The translations under genes were made by a program, and so were the position numbers. 64,000 nt of DNA from Mycobacteriales bacterium (GTDB taxonomy: Bacteria; Actinomycetota; Actinomycetes; Mycobacteriales; SCTD01), in assembly GCA_030697205.1 (NCBI GenBank), contig JAUYQP010000006.1, positions 1 through 64,000 on the forward strand, read 5' to 3'. Positions 8,739 through 17,651 of the stretch are shown here, in pieces. Each line of letters opens with the position of its first letter. The first letter of the stretch is position 1. The notes under the pieces were generated by a model that saw only the letters and a list, made by a program, of their open reading frames with translations, made no database searches and was not told the origin of the DNA.

Positions 8739-10100
8739 TCAAGCCGAAGCAGCCCGCACGTCTTCCTCGACGTGGCGCCGGCCGTAGAGCAGCAGGGCGC
8801 TGCCCAGCAGCACGGCCCAGACGGTCCACCTGAACGCGAAGCCCAGGTCACCGGTCTCCTCGCCGTCCACGGTGATCTGCCGGGTGTCCGCGATGAAGCC
8901 GATGAGGGGCGGCGTCAGCGCGGCGAAGAGGTTCGCGAACAGCTTCAGCAGGCCGAAGGCGGTGCCGCGCAGGTGCGGCCGCACCACCTCGGTCGTCATC
9001 GCGGTCAGAGCGGGCAGGGCGGCCACGATGAGGGCGACGGCCAGGACCTGCAGGGGCAGTCGCACGCCGTAGACGGGGATGCCGTCGTTGAACGACAGCA
9101 GCAGCAGGACCGTCCCGGCGGCGGTGGTGCAGGCGCCCAGCAGGAGGGCAGCGCCTTTGACCCGGCCCCTCAACCTGTCCGCCAGCACCCCACCGCCGAA
9201 GCCGCCGATGATGGCACCGACCAGGATCGCGCCGCCTGCCACGGCGGCCGCCTTCGAGGCGGAGAGCCCGGAAGCCCGCTGGTGGTAGGCGATGCCCCAG
9301 AAGCCCAGCGCGGCCAGGGACGCGGTCGTGATGGACGTCGCGAACAGCAGGGCCCGCAGGGAGGGGACGCGCAGGCACGCCATCAGGGACTGCCGGGTCG
9401 ACAGCGGAGCGAGCACGGGGGAGGCCTGCGAGGGCAGCAGCGTCGGCGGCGCACCGGTCGCGGTGACGCTCGGCAGGTCGGAGGCGCCGCGCTCGGGCAG
9501 CGGGAGCCGGCGCACCATGACGGCCACGACCAGACCGGGCAGGGCGACGGCGAGCACCGCGACGCGCCAGCCGAACGCCTCGCCCAGCACGCCGCCGACC
9601 ACCGCGCCCACGGCGACACCGGCCGTCGGGACGACGCGCTGCCAGCCGTAGGCGCGACCGCGTACCGCGGGCGGGTAGTAGTCGGCGACCAGGGACTGGG
9701 CTGCGGGGTCGTTGATGGCGTCGCCGACACCGAGCAGCGACCGCACGGCGAACAGCTGCGGGAAGGACCGCACTCCTGCCGACAGCGCGGTGGCCGCGGA
9801 CCACAGGCACAGCACGATCGCCATGAGGGTGCGCCGGTCGCGGCGGTCGGCGAGCAAGCCGCCGGGGACGGCCACCAGGAGGGTCGCAACGACGATCGCG
9901 CTGGACAGCAGGCCGGCCTGGAAGTCCGAGAGGCCCAGGTCGTCCTTGACCAGCTCGATGACGCCGGGCAGGACACCCCGGTCGACCGCGTCGACGAGGC
10001 CGATGAGGCAGAGCACCACCAGCGGGCGGCGGCCGTAGGGACCCCACTTGCCCTTCGGGGCGGCCCCTTCGCCTGTCGCTGTCTCGGCCTCGAGGGTCAC
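8739..10100 (-). CDS. MFS transporter (sugar-phosphate/Spinster-like)
   Basis: Integral membrane protein of 453 residues with about twelve hydrophobic segments. It has motif A after segment two (GGLLADRRDRRT) and its equivalent in the second half (GVLADRLRGRVKG). The overall pattern resembles the anion-cation symporter or Spinster-like MFS groups. The GTG start overlaps the stop of the upstream thioesterase as GTGA. It ends an apparent ferredoxin-echA19-thioesterase-MFS operon, so it is the second MFS protein associated with a KstR-type operator. Import or export of a steroid acid is plausible but not shown. Confidence 0.85.
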   Translation of the reverse strand: MTLEAETATGEGAAPKGKWGPYGRRPLVVLCLIGLVDAVDRGVLPGVIELVKDDLGLSDFQAGLLSSAIVVATLLVAVPGGLLADRRDRRTLMAIVLCLWSAATALSAGVRSFPQLFAVRSLLGVGDAINDPAAQSLVADYYPPAVRGRAYGWQRVVPTAGVAVGAVVGGVLGEAFGWRVAVLAVALPGLVVAVMVRRLPLPERGASDLPSVTATGAPPTLLPSQASPVLAPLSTRQSLMACLRVPSLRALLFATSITTASLAALGFWGIAYHQRASGLSASKAAAVAGGAILVGAIIGGFGGGVLADRLRGRVKGAALLLGACTTAAGTVLLLLSFNDGIPVYGVRLPLQVLAVALIVAALPALTAMTTEVVRPHLRGTAFGLLKLFANLFAALTPPLIGFIADTRQITVDGEETGDLGFAFRWTVWAVLLGSALLLYGRRHVEEDVRAASA

Positions 10101-10723
10101 TCGCGGACCAGGTGGGGGAACAACCGCTGGGCGTGCTCGGCGGTGATGCGGAAGAAGGTCGCGGTGGCGGTCACGGTGGTCGTGCCGCCGACCCGGATCG
10201 AGCCCTCGAGCCGCACCTTGCGTTCGCCAGCGTCGACGACCCGCCCGTCGACCTCGAGCACGCAGTCGAGAGGTGTCGGCGCGACGTAGCGGACCTCGAG
10301 GCCGACGGTCATCCCGCCGACGCCGGCCGCGATCGCCGCCTCGCCGAAGACCTGGTCCATGACCATCGACAGCACGCCGCCGTGGACCAGACCAGGGGCA
10401 CCCTCGTACGCCGTTCCGAAGCGGACGTGGCCGTGGACGCCGGCCGGCTCGCGGGCCGTCAGGACGACCGGGGCGGCCAGCGGGTTGCCCGTGCCGATGA
10501 CGGCGTTGTAGGGCGAGGGTCGCGGGTCGGTGCGGTCCGGCGTCCACGGTCCGTGGCGCAGGTCGCGGCTGAGCAGCGCGGTGACGCCCTCGACGGCGTC
10601 GGCCGCCGCGAGCACGTCGTCGCGACCTACCTGGGTGCGGACCGCGACCTCGAGCAGGCCGCGCACGGCGTCGGCGAGGACGTCGGCGGAGTCGGTGAGG
10701 ACGGTCGGCTCGGGGGTGCTCAC
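10097..10723 (-). CDS. Hotdog-fold acyl-CoA thioesterase (PaaI family)
   Basis: 208 residues; the hotdog core includes GLVHGGVLSMVMDQVFG, the HGG-x5-D pattern of PaaI-type thioesterases. It is predicted to hydrolyse an acyl-CoA in the cytosol. It lies nine bases after echA19 and is coupled by overlap to the MFS gene downstream. The start is a GTG at 10723. It shares the active-site pattern with the 5759-6445 gene but little else by eye, so the regulon seems to keep two different thioesterases. Substrate unknown. Confidence 0.85.
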   Translation of the reverse strand: MSTPEPTVLTDSADVLADAVRGLLEVAVRTQVGRDDVLAAADAVEGVTALLSRDLRHGPWTPDRTDPRPSPYNAVIGTGNPLAAPVVLTAREPAGVHGHVRFGTAYEGAPGLVHGGVLSMVMDQVFGEAAIAAGVGGMTVGLEVRYVAPTPLDCVLEVDGRVVDAGERKVRLEGSIRVGGTTTVTATATFFRITAEHAQRLFPHLVRE

Positions 10724-10732
10724 CGCGCGCGC

Positions 10733-11530
10733 CTAGCGACCGGTGAAGTTCGGCGTGCGCTTCTCGGCGAAGGCCCGCGGGCCCTCCTTGGCGTCCTCGG
10801 TCATGAAGACGCGCATACCGATCTCGAGCTCGACCTTGAGCGCATCCTCCTCCGGCAGACCCTCGGTCTCCTGCAGCGACCGCTTGACCGCCTTCACCGC
10901 GAGCGGGCCGTTGGCGCAGATCGCCTGGGCGATCTCGTGGGCCTTGGCGAGCGCCTGGCCGTCGGGCACGACGTGGCCGATGAGGCCCATGTCCTTGGCC
11001 TCCTGGGCCGAGATGGTCCTGCCCGTGAGCAGCAGCTCGGCGGCGTTGGTGTAGGAGATCTGGCGACGCAGCCGCACCGTGGAGCCGCCGAGCGGGAAGA
11101 GACCGCGGCGGACCTCGGCGACGCCGAAGGTCGCCGACTCGCCCGCCACGCGGATGTCGGTGGCCTGCAGGATCTCGGTGCCCCCGGCGATCGCGGGGCC
11201 CTCGACCGCGGCGATGAGCGGCTTGGTGAGGCGGTAGTGGCGCAGCAGGGCGCGCCAGGCCATGCCGGCGTCGGACTTGAAGCGCTTGCCGTGCTCGTCG
11301 TCGGGTGCGGGGTCGCGGCCCATCGCCTTGAGGTCTGCGCCCGCGCAGAAGACCTCCGTCGACCCGGTGAGGATGACGACGCGGATGTCGTCGTCCTCAT
11401 CGGCCTGGACCCAGGCGTCCGCCATGCGGGACAGCATGTTGGGGGTGAAGGAGTTCTTCGCCGCGGGGTTGTTGAAGGTGAGTGTCAGGACGTGTCCGGA
11501 CTTCTCGACGAGCAGGTGCTCCTCGCTCAC
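10733..11530 (-). CDS. echA19: Enoyl-CoA hydratase EchA19
   Basis: Crotonase-fold hydratase (265 residues) adding water to a steroid enoyl-CoA in side-chain beta-oxidation. It closely follows M. tuberculosis EchA19 as I recall it: the blocks LTKPLIAAVEGPAIAGGTEIL, MGLIGHVVPDGQAL, ANGPLAVKA and DAKEGPRAFAEKR are nearly shared. The oxyanion-hole segment CAGADLKAM and the acidic active-site region are present. The GTG at 11530 is preceded by AGAAGGG at a suitable distance. It sits 19 bases downstream of the ferredoxin gene and upstream of a thioesterase, in the unit controlled from operator 3. Confidence 0.93.
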   Translation of the reverse strand: MSEEHLLVEKSGHVLTLTFNNPAAKNSFTPNMLSRMADAWVQADEDDDIRVVILTGSTEVFCAGADLKAMGRDPAPDDEHGKRFKSDAGMAWRALLRHYRLTKPLIAAVEGPAIAGGTEILQATDIRVAGESATFGVAEVRRGLFPLGGSTVRLRRQISYTNAAELLLTGRTISAQEAKDMGLIGHVVPDGQALAKAHEIAQAICANGPLAVKAVKRSLQETEGLPEEDALKVELEIGMRVFMTEDAKEGPRAFAEKRTPNFTGR

Positions 11531-11549
11531 AGGTGGTGCCCTTCTCTCG

Positions 11550-11771
11550 TTACGGGAAGACGTCCTCGCCGGTCTCGGCGTCGACCGCGGAGATGGCCTC
11601 GACCGGGCAGCTCTCCATGGCCTCGCGCACCGCACCGGTCTCCTCGACCGGGTTCTTCAGAACGACCGACTTGCGTGCCGGTCCGCTGCCGAAGACGTCC
11701 GGCGCGTGGTTGCGGCAGTAGCCGGAGCTGATGCAGGTCGACTCGACCGTGACCTCGAGCTGCCGTGCCAT
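11550..11771 (-). CDS. fdxD: Ferredoxin (FdxD-like, 3Fe-4S type)
   Basis: Small electron carrier of 73 residues. Cysteines occur as C-x5-C in CISSGYC and again in ESCPVEAI, giving three cluster ligands; the missing fourth fits a 3Fe-4S cluster like those of P450-serving actinobacterial ferredoxins. The M. tuberculosis counterpart FdxD (Rv3503c) sits among KstR-controlled genes. It is first in the ferredoxin-echA19-thioesterase-MFS unit and divergent from an F420-type oxidoreductase across operator 3. A reasonable inference is that it feeds electrons to the P450 encoded at 21326. Confidence 0.85.
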   Translation of the reverse strand: MARQLEVTVESTCISSGYCRNHAPDVFGSGPARKSVVLKNPVEETGAVREAMESCPVEAISAVDAETGEDVFP

Positions 11772-11846
11772 GGTTCGCGTCCTCTCGCCGTGCCTGTGGT
11801 CGTCTCCGGGTGCGCCGGGACCGTAACAGCGCTGAGCCGATTCTGC

Positions 11847-11860
11847 TAGAACCTGTTCTC
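11847..11860. promoter_or_regulatory. KstR-type operator 3
   Basis: TAGAACCTGTTCTC matches the motif except for the last base. It lies between the divergent ferredoxin gene (start 11771) and LLM oxidoreductase gene (start 11886), only 25 bases before the latter. Confidence 0.72.
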
Positions 11861-11885
11861 GTTATTGTGTCCCCGGGAGGCCACC

Positions 11886-12866
11886 GTGCGACTCGACACC
11901 CGGCTCGACGCCGACCTCACCGCCGTGCCCGGCGCGGTGCGACAGCTCGCCGACGCCGGCCTCGCCGGCGTCTTCACCTACGAGGGCCCGGGCGACGTGT
12001 TCCTGCCGCTCGGCGTCGCCGCCGCGACAGGGGTCCCGCTCGACCTCTACAGCAACGTGGCCATCGCGCTGCCCCGCTCGCCGATGCACCTCGCGCACCT
12101 CGCCCACGACCTGCAGCGGACCACCGGCGGGCGCTTCGCCCTCGGCCTCGGGTCGCAGGTGAAGCGCCACGTCGAGGACCGCTACGGCTCGGTGTGGGAG
12201 TCGCCGGTCGAGCAGCTGCGCGAGTGCGTGCTCGCGGTCAAGGCCATCCAGCGCTCGTGGGCGACGGGAGAGCCACTCGCCTTCGAGGGCCGCTGGACCC
12301 GTCACACCTACTGCCCGCCGGTCTTCGTCCCGCCCGCTCTCGACGGGCCGCCTGCGCCTGTGCTGGTGGGCGCGATGGGGCCACGCATGACGGCCATGGC
12401 GGTCGAGGTCGCCGACGGGCTGCTGGTCCACCCGTTCTGCACGGACCGCTCCGTCGCGGAGCTGACCCTGCCCCAGACCTCCGCCGCGCCGGCCGGCTTC
12501 CAGGTGGTGGGCCAGGCGATCGTGGGCGTCGCGCGTGACGAGCTGGAGCACGAGGCGGCGACAGCCGGCGTACGCGGGTTGGTGGCCTTCTACGCCTCGA
12601 CCCCCGCCTACCGCCAGGTGCTCGACGTCCACGGCTGGGGCGACCTGCAGGTGGAGCTGCGCGACCTGACCCGCGCCGGGCGCTGGGCCGAGCTGCCCGG
12701 TGCGGTGCCGCAGGAGGTGGTCGACGCGATCGCGCTCGTGGGGACTCCCGCGGAGGTCGCGGCGGGACTGCGGCGGCGCTTCGGCGGGTGCGACCGGGTG
12801 GCCCTGTCGCTGCCGGCGATGCCGACACTCGGCACGCTCGCGGAGCTGACGGCCCTTGCGGCCTGA
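11886..12866 (+). CDS. LLM-class F420-dependent oxidoreductase
   Basis: Luciferase-like TIM-barrel protein of 326 residues. Family features are SPMHLAHLAHDLQRTTGGRFALGLGSQ near residues 68-96 and the GAMGPRM segment. Actinobacterial members usually use coenzyme F420 or FMN for hydride transfer to alcohols, ketones or enones. The GTG at 11886 has GGGAGG five bases upstream. It is divergent from the ferredoxin operon and followed by operator 4 and the kinase-like gene. A second, different LLM protein lies at 46574. The substrate may be a steroid, but that is inference. Confidence 0.82.
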   Translation: MRLDTRLDADLTAVPGAVRQLADAGLAGVFTYEGPGDVFLPLGVAAATGVPLDLYSNVAIALPRSPMHLAHLAHDLQRTTGGRFALGLGSQVKRHVEDRYGSVWESPVEQLRECVLAVKAIQRSWATGEPLAFEGRWTRHTYCPPVFVPPALDGPPAPVLVGAMGPRMTAMAVEVADGLLVHPFCTDRSVAELTLPQTSAAPAGFQVVGQAIVGVARDELEHEAATAGVRGLVAFYASTPAYRQVLDVHGWGDLQVELRDLTRAGRWAELPGAVPQEVVDAIALVGTPAEVAAGLRRRFGGCDRVALSLPAMPTLGTLAELTALAA

Positions 12867-12867
12867 C

Positions 12868-12881
12868 GAGAACAGGTTCTA
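12868..12881. promoter_or_regulatory. KstR-type operator 4
   Basis: GAGAACAGGTTCTA matches the motif except for the first base. It starts two bases after the stop of the LLM gene and lies 32 bases before the start of the APH-fold gene, so it marks a new transcription unit. Confidence 0.72.
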
Positions 12882-12913
12882 GGTTCCGCTCCACACCGAC
12901 GAAGGAGTCGACC

Positions 12914-13960
12914 GTGCCGATCCCCGCCCAGCGTGACGTCGAGCAGTCGAGGAAGGCGCTGGCTGCCTGGCTCGCCGAGAAGGTCGGGGCCGACGTCGAG
13001 CTCGGCGACTTCGCCGGCCCCGGAGCCACCGGCTTCTCCAACGAGACGATCATCGTCGACGCGACGTACGGCGGGAAGGTCGACCGCCTCGTGGTGCGGG
13101 TCGCTCCGACCGGCTACACGCTGTTCCCCGATGCGGCCTTCGACGCCCAGCACCAGATCCTGGTCACCCTCGCGACGCAGACCGCGGTGCCGGTGCCGGC
13201 GGTGCGGTGGTTCGAGACCGACCCGACGGTGCTCGGCGCGCCCTTCTTCGTGATGGCCTTCGTCGACGGGGTGATCCCCGAGGACAACCCGCCCTACACG
13301 ATGGGCGGCTGGCTCAAGGAGTCCTCGCCCGAGGTGCAGGAGCGGGTCTTCTGGGGGGCGGTGGACACCATCGCCGAGATCTCCGCACTGGACCCGTCGA
13401 CGCTGGACCTGCCGCCGCTGCTCACCGGGCTCGACGCGCAGCTCGACTACTACGAGCGGTTCCTCGAGTCGGTCGCCCAGACCGAGGACCTCACCGTCGC
13501 GCGCCGCGCGCTCGCCTGGCTGAAGGGCAACAAGCCCGAGGACGACGGCACGGTCTTCTGCTGGGGCGACTCGCGGATCGGCAACGTGATGTTCACGCCC
13601 TCGGGGGAGCGGCTCGCGGTCGTCGACTGGGAGATGGCCGTCCTCGGATCGCCCTCGCAGGACCTGGCCTGGGCGTGGTTCCTCGACCGCCACCACTCCG
13701 AGGGGATGAACGAGCCGCGGCTGCCGGGCTTCCCGTCGAAGGAGGCGATGATCGCGCGCTTCGAGTCGCGGTCGGGTCGCAGCGCCAAGGCGTTCGACTA
13801 CTACGAGCTGTTCGCCGGGTTCCGGTTCTGCGTGATCATGGGGAGGCTCGCGGTGATCTTCAAGGACTGGGGGCTCATCCCCGCCGACCACGACATGGGC
13901 CAGAGCAACGCCCCCGTCGTCCTCACCACGAGGATGCTCGACGAGAAGGGCGCTGCCTGA
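12914..13960 (+). CDS. APH-fold phosphotransferase-like protein
   Basis: 348-residue kinase-fold protein of the aminoglycoside phosphotransferase/ACAD10-ACAD11 N-domain type. The catalytic loop reads WGDSRIGNVMF (residues about 216-226; Asp and Asn as in HGDxxxxN) and the metal-binding Asp follows in VVDWEMAVLGSP. The GTG at 12914 has GAAGGAG six bases upstream. The stop overlaps the next start by one base (TGATG). Antibiotic resistance is unlikely in this setting. In animals the related domain phosphorylates hydroxyacyl-CoA before acyl-CoA dehydrogenase-type elimination, so a hydroxy-steroid acyl-CoA kinase is an attractive inference. Confidence 0.82.
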   Translation: MPIPAQRDVEQSRKALAAWLAEKVGADVELGDFAGPGATGFSNETIIVDATYGGKVDRLVVRVAPTGYTLFPDAAFDAQHQILVTLATQTAVPVPAVRWFETDPTVLGAPFFVMAFVDGVIPEDNPPYTMGGWLKESSPEVQERVFWGAVDTIAEISALDPSTLDLPPLLTGLDAQLDYYERFLESVAQTEDLTVARRALAWLKGNKPEDDGTVFCWGDSRIGNVMFTPSGERLAVVDWEMAVLGSPSQDLAWAWFLDRHHSEGMNEPRLPGFPSKEAMIARFESRSGRSAKAFDYYELFAGFRFCVIMGRLAVIFKDWGLIPADHDMGQSNAPVVLTTRMLDEKGAA

Positions 13961-15048
13961 TGCTCTCGCCACTGGACGAGCTGCCCATCCACCAGGTCGC
14001 CGAGACGATGGCGACGGTCGGCACCTCCGACCGCAACTTCTACGACCGCTGCTACTTCTCGATGCACGGCTCGAGCGACGACTTCTTCATGGCGATGGGG
14101 CTCGGGCAGTACCCCAACCTCGACGTCACCGACGCCTTCATCGCCGCGTCCTACGGCTCGACGCAGACCGTCGTGCGGTCCTCGCGGCCGCTCGGGCTCG
14201 ACCGGCTCGACACGAAGGTCGGCCCCTTGCGCGTCGAGGTGATCGAGGGCCTGAAGAAGGTGCGCTTCGTGTGCGAGGAGACCGACGGCTTCGCGGTCGA
14301 CGCCGTCTGGGAGGGGGCCGTTCCGGCGTACGAGGAACCGCGGATGACGCTCGACTCCTCCTTCGGTCGCCGCACCATGGACACGATGCGCTTCCTGCAG
14401 ACCGGGTCCTGGACGGGGACCCTGCTGCTCGACGGCCGCGAGGTCGCCGTGACCCCGGACCGCTTCTGGGGCTCGCGCGACCGGTCGTGGGGGGTGCGTC
14501 CGGTCGGCGAGCCCGAGGGCGGCAAGCCGACGATGGCGCCCAACGGCTTCTACTGGAACTACTTCGTCGTGCGCTTCGAGAAGAGCTCGCTGGTCTACAT
14601 GTGCCAGGAAGACGGGCTCGGCCGGCGCACGATCGAGGAGGGCATCCGGCTGTTCGCCGACGGTCGGGTCGAGCACCTCGGTCGCCCGGAGCACGAGCTG
14701 CGCTTCGCGCCTGGCACCCGGATGGTCACCGGCGCCACGGTGCGCTTCCGCGGCGGGCTGGTGCTCGAGGGCGAGGCGGTGCGCCCGGTGCACCTCGCGC
14801 GCGGCACGGGCTACGGCTTCGACGCCGACTGGAAGCACGGGATGTACCACGGCGAGGAGCTCGTCGTGCAGCGCGTGGACTTCTCCCTCGACGACCCGGC
14901 GATGGTCCCGATCCCCGGCGCGATCGTCGACCACCTCGGTCGCTACACGACCAACGAGGGCGACGGCGAGGGCTGGGGCCTGCTCGAGGTCATGACGATG
15001 GGCCCGCACCCGCAGTACTTCACGGCGTGGGACGACGTTGCGACCTGA
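13960..15048 (+). CDS. Unrecognised 362-residue protein coupled to APH-like kinase
   Basis: I do not recognise this family with certainty. The protein is soluble in appearance, with no signal peptide or membrane segment, and is rich in aromatic and charged beta-type stretches such as NGFYWNYFVVRFE and DRFWGSRDRSWGVRP. That last segment suggests a beta-barrel or lipocalin-like ligand-binding fold (AttH/CrtC-like), without proof. Its start overlaps the stop of the APH-like gene by one base, and the MBL gene starts inside its 3' end. Coupled translation suggests a joint function with both neighbours under operator 4. It may bind or isomerise a hydrophobic substrate. Confidence 0.75.
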   Translation: MLSPLDELPIHQVAETMATVGTSDRNFYDRCYFSMHGSSDDFFMAMGLGQYPNLDVTDAFIAASYGSTQTVVRSSRPLGLDRLDTKVGPLRVEVIEGLKKVRFVCEETDGFAVDAVWEGAVPAYEEPRMTLDSSFGRRTMDTMRFLQTGSWTGTLLLDGREVAVTPDRFWGSRDRSWGVRPVGEPEGGKPTMAPNGFYWNYFVVRFEKSSLVYMCQEDGLGRRTIEEGIRLFADGRVEHLGRPEHELRFAPGTRMVTGATVRFRGGLVLEGEAVRPVHLARGTGYGFDADWKHGMYHGEELVVQRVDFSLDDPAMVPIPGAIVDHLGRYTTNEGDGEGWGLLEVMTMGPHPQYFTAWDDVAT

Positions 15049-16120
15049 CACCCGGTCCGACGCCCGGCCCGACGCCCGGCCTGACGCCCGGCCTGACGCC
15101 CGGCCCGACAAGGTCCAGCCGCCGCCGGAGCTGGTCGCGCCGGGGGTGTGGTGCGTGCCGACCGTCGTGCCCGACAACCCGATCGGCTGGACGCAGGCCT
15201 ACGTGCTCGAGTCCGACGACGGCCCCTACCTCGTCGACACCGGCTGGAACGACGACCGCTCCTGGGCCGACCTGACCGCGGGCCTCGAGGCCTGCGGCAC
15301 GAGCGCCTCCGAGGTGGCTGGCGTGCTCGTCACCCACCACCACCCGGACCACCTCGGGCTGATCGGCCGGGTCCGCGAGGCGAGTGGCTGCTGGGTCGGC
15401 ATGCACGACGCCGACACCGACCTGGTCGCCCGCCACCGCGCCTACCTGCTCGACGACCCCGAGGTGATGTACGCCGAGACCGTCGAGCTGCTGCGGGCCG
15501 CCGACGCGGGGCCCTGCGACATCGACGAGATGATGGCTACGGCGAAAGCGCTGCGGATGCCCGTCCCCGTCCTGCCGGACCGGCCGCTCGACTCCGGGGT
15601 GCTCGACCTCGGTGGGCGGCGGGTCGAGCTGCTGCACACCCCCGGGCACACCCCCGGTCACCTGTGCATGCGCATCGACGGCCGGCTGCTGACCGGGGAC
15701 CACCTGCTCAAGACCATCAGCTCCCACGTCGGGCTCTACGGCTTCGAGGCCTCCGACCGCGACCCGCTGGGCGACTTCTTCGCCTCGCTCACGCTGCTCA
15801 CCGGCGACGAGCCGGTCGAGGTCCTCCCGGCCCACAGGGGTCGCTTCACCGGAGTCGACGCGCGGGTCGCCGAGCTGCTCGGCCACCACGCGGAGCGGCT
15901 CGAGGAGATCCGTGCGGCCCTCGCCGACGGCCCGGTCACGCCCTGGGTGCTGTGCCGGGCGATGACGTGGAACCGCCCCTGGGACGAGCTGCCCCGGATG
16001 ATGCTGCGGGCCGCACTGGCCGAGACGATGGCCCACGTGCGGCACCTCGAGCGCCTGGGCGTCGTCGAGGTGGTCGCCGGCCTGCCGTCGACCGTTCGCC
16101 TCGCCACCGTCGCGGCCTGA
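15038..16120 (+). CDS. Metallo-beta-lactamase-fold hydrolase
   Basis: Zinc-dependent hydrolase of the MBL superfamily, about 360 residues. The metal motif is THHHPDHLG (HxHxDH), followed by HTPGHTPGHL with the third histidine pair, and TGDHLL with the bridging Asp. The family often cleaves esters, thioesters or lactones. The TTG at 15038 overlaps the previous gene by 11 bases. The first 24 residues are encoded by a 12-base tandem repeat (ARPD units) and look unstructured, so an internal start near the conserved part is possible. Third gene of the unit behind operator 4. Confidence 0.85.
   Translation: MRPDTRSDARPDARPDARPDARPDKVQPPPELVAPGVWCVPTVVPDNPIGWTQAYVLESDDGPYLVDTGWNDDRSWADLTAGLEACGTSASEVAGVLVTHHHPDHLGLIGRVREASGCWVGMHDADTDLVARHRAYLLDDPEVMYAETVELLRAADAGPCDIDEMMATAKALRMPVPVLPDRPLDSGVLDLGGRRVELLHTPGHTPGHLCMRIDGRLLTGDHLLKTISSHVGLYGFEASDRDPLGDFFASLTLLTGDEPVEVLPAHRGRFTGVDARVAELLGHHAERLEEIRAALADGPVTPWVLCRAMTWNRPWDELPRMMLRAALAETMAHVRHLERLGVVEVVAGLPSTVRLATVAA
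15046..15105 (+). repeat. Five 12-base tandem repeats at the MBL gene 5' end
   Basis: Five direct units of the type cgacgcccggcc (first letter c or t; the first unit is diverged) span the stop of the preceding gene and the N-terminal coding part of the MBL gene. They encode repeated ARPD. Copy number may vary between strains. Confidence 0.85.
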
Positions 16121-16160
16121 CCGACCCGCAGCCCCGGCGTACCCCTGGCTGTCGGCAGGA

Positions 16161-16233
16161 CTGCGTGCACCTCGACAGCGCACCCCGTCGCGGCAGCGCG
16201 CTCCCACCCCGGCGAGGACCGAGGTGCACGCAG
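16161..16233. repeat. 14-base inverted repeat between convergent genes
   Basis: ctgcgtgcacctcg (16161-16174) is exactly inverted as cgaggtgcacgcag (16220-16233) with a 45-base spacer. It lies between the convergent MBL and fadA5 genes and may help end transcription of the MBL operon. The long spacer makes a simple terminator less certain. Confidence 0.5.
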
Positions 16234-16251
16234 GTCCGCCGGCACGTCGCA

Positions 16252-16288
16252 CGACGGCGCCGGCTCCCCCTCGGAGCCGGCGCCGTCG
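16252..16288. terminator. Strong hairpin terminator after fadA5
   Basis: A perfect 16-base stem (16252-16267 with 16273-16288) around a five-base loop, all but two pairs G-C. It lies 13 bases beyond the fadA5 stop on the minus strand and may act in both directions. There is no U-tract, as is common in high-GC actinobacteria. Confidence 0.75.
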
Positions 16289-16300
16289 CGGTCTGGTCGG

Positions 16301-17527
<1,227 letters not shown>

Positions 17528-17559
17528 GTCAGGGCACAAGGCCTTGGCGGGCGCAAAAC

Positions 17560-17573
17560 TAGAACAGGTTCTT
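17560..17573. promoter_or_regulatory. KstR-type operator 6
   Basis: TAGAACAGGTTCTT matches the motif except for its last base. Its right edge overlaps the proposed -35 box of the chsH2 promoter, so bound repressor would block RNA polymerase. Confidence 0.75.
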
Positions 17574-17600
17574 GACAGCGACCCGATGGACTGGTGTGGT
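17572..17600 (+). promoter_or_regulatory. Probable promoter of chsH2-chsH1-ltp2 unit
   Basis: TTGACA (17572-17577) is a perfect -35 hexamer. Seventeen bases on, TGTGGT (17595-17600) is a weak -10. The spacing and the overlap with operator 6 support the call; the -10 is poor. Confidence 0.5.
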
Positions 17601-17651
17601 CTCCAGCACACGGCCGCAACGGTCGTGCCACCTGCTGGAGGTCCCTGCCGC

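Noticed and set aside
12914-13960. Aminoglycoside resistance gene
   Set aside because: The fold fits but the catalytic loop is WGD not HGD, and the gene is in a sterol operon; resistance is not supported.
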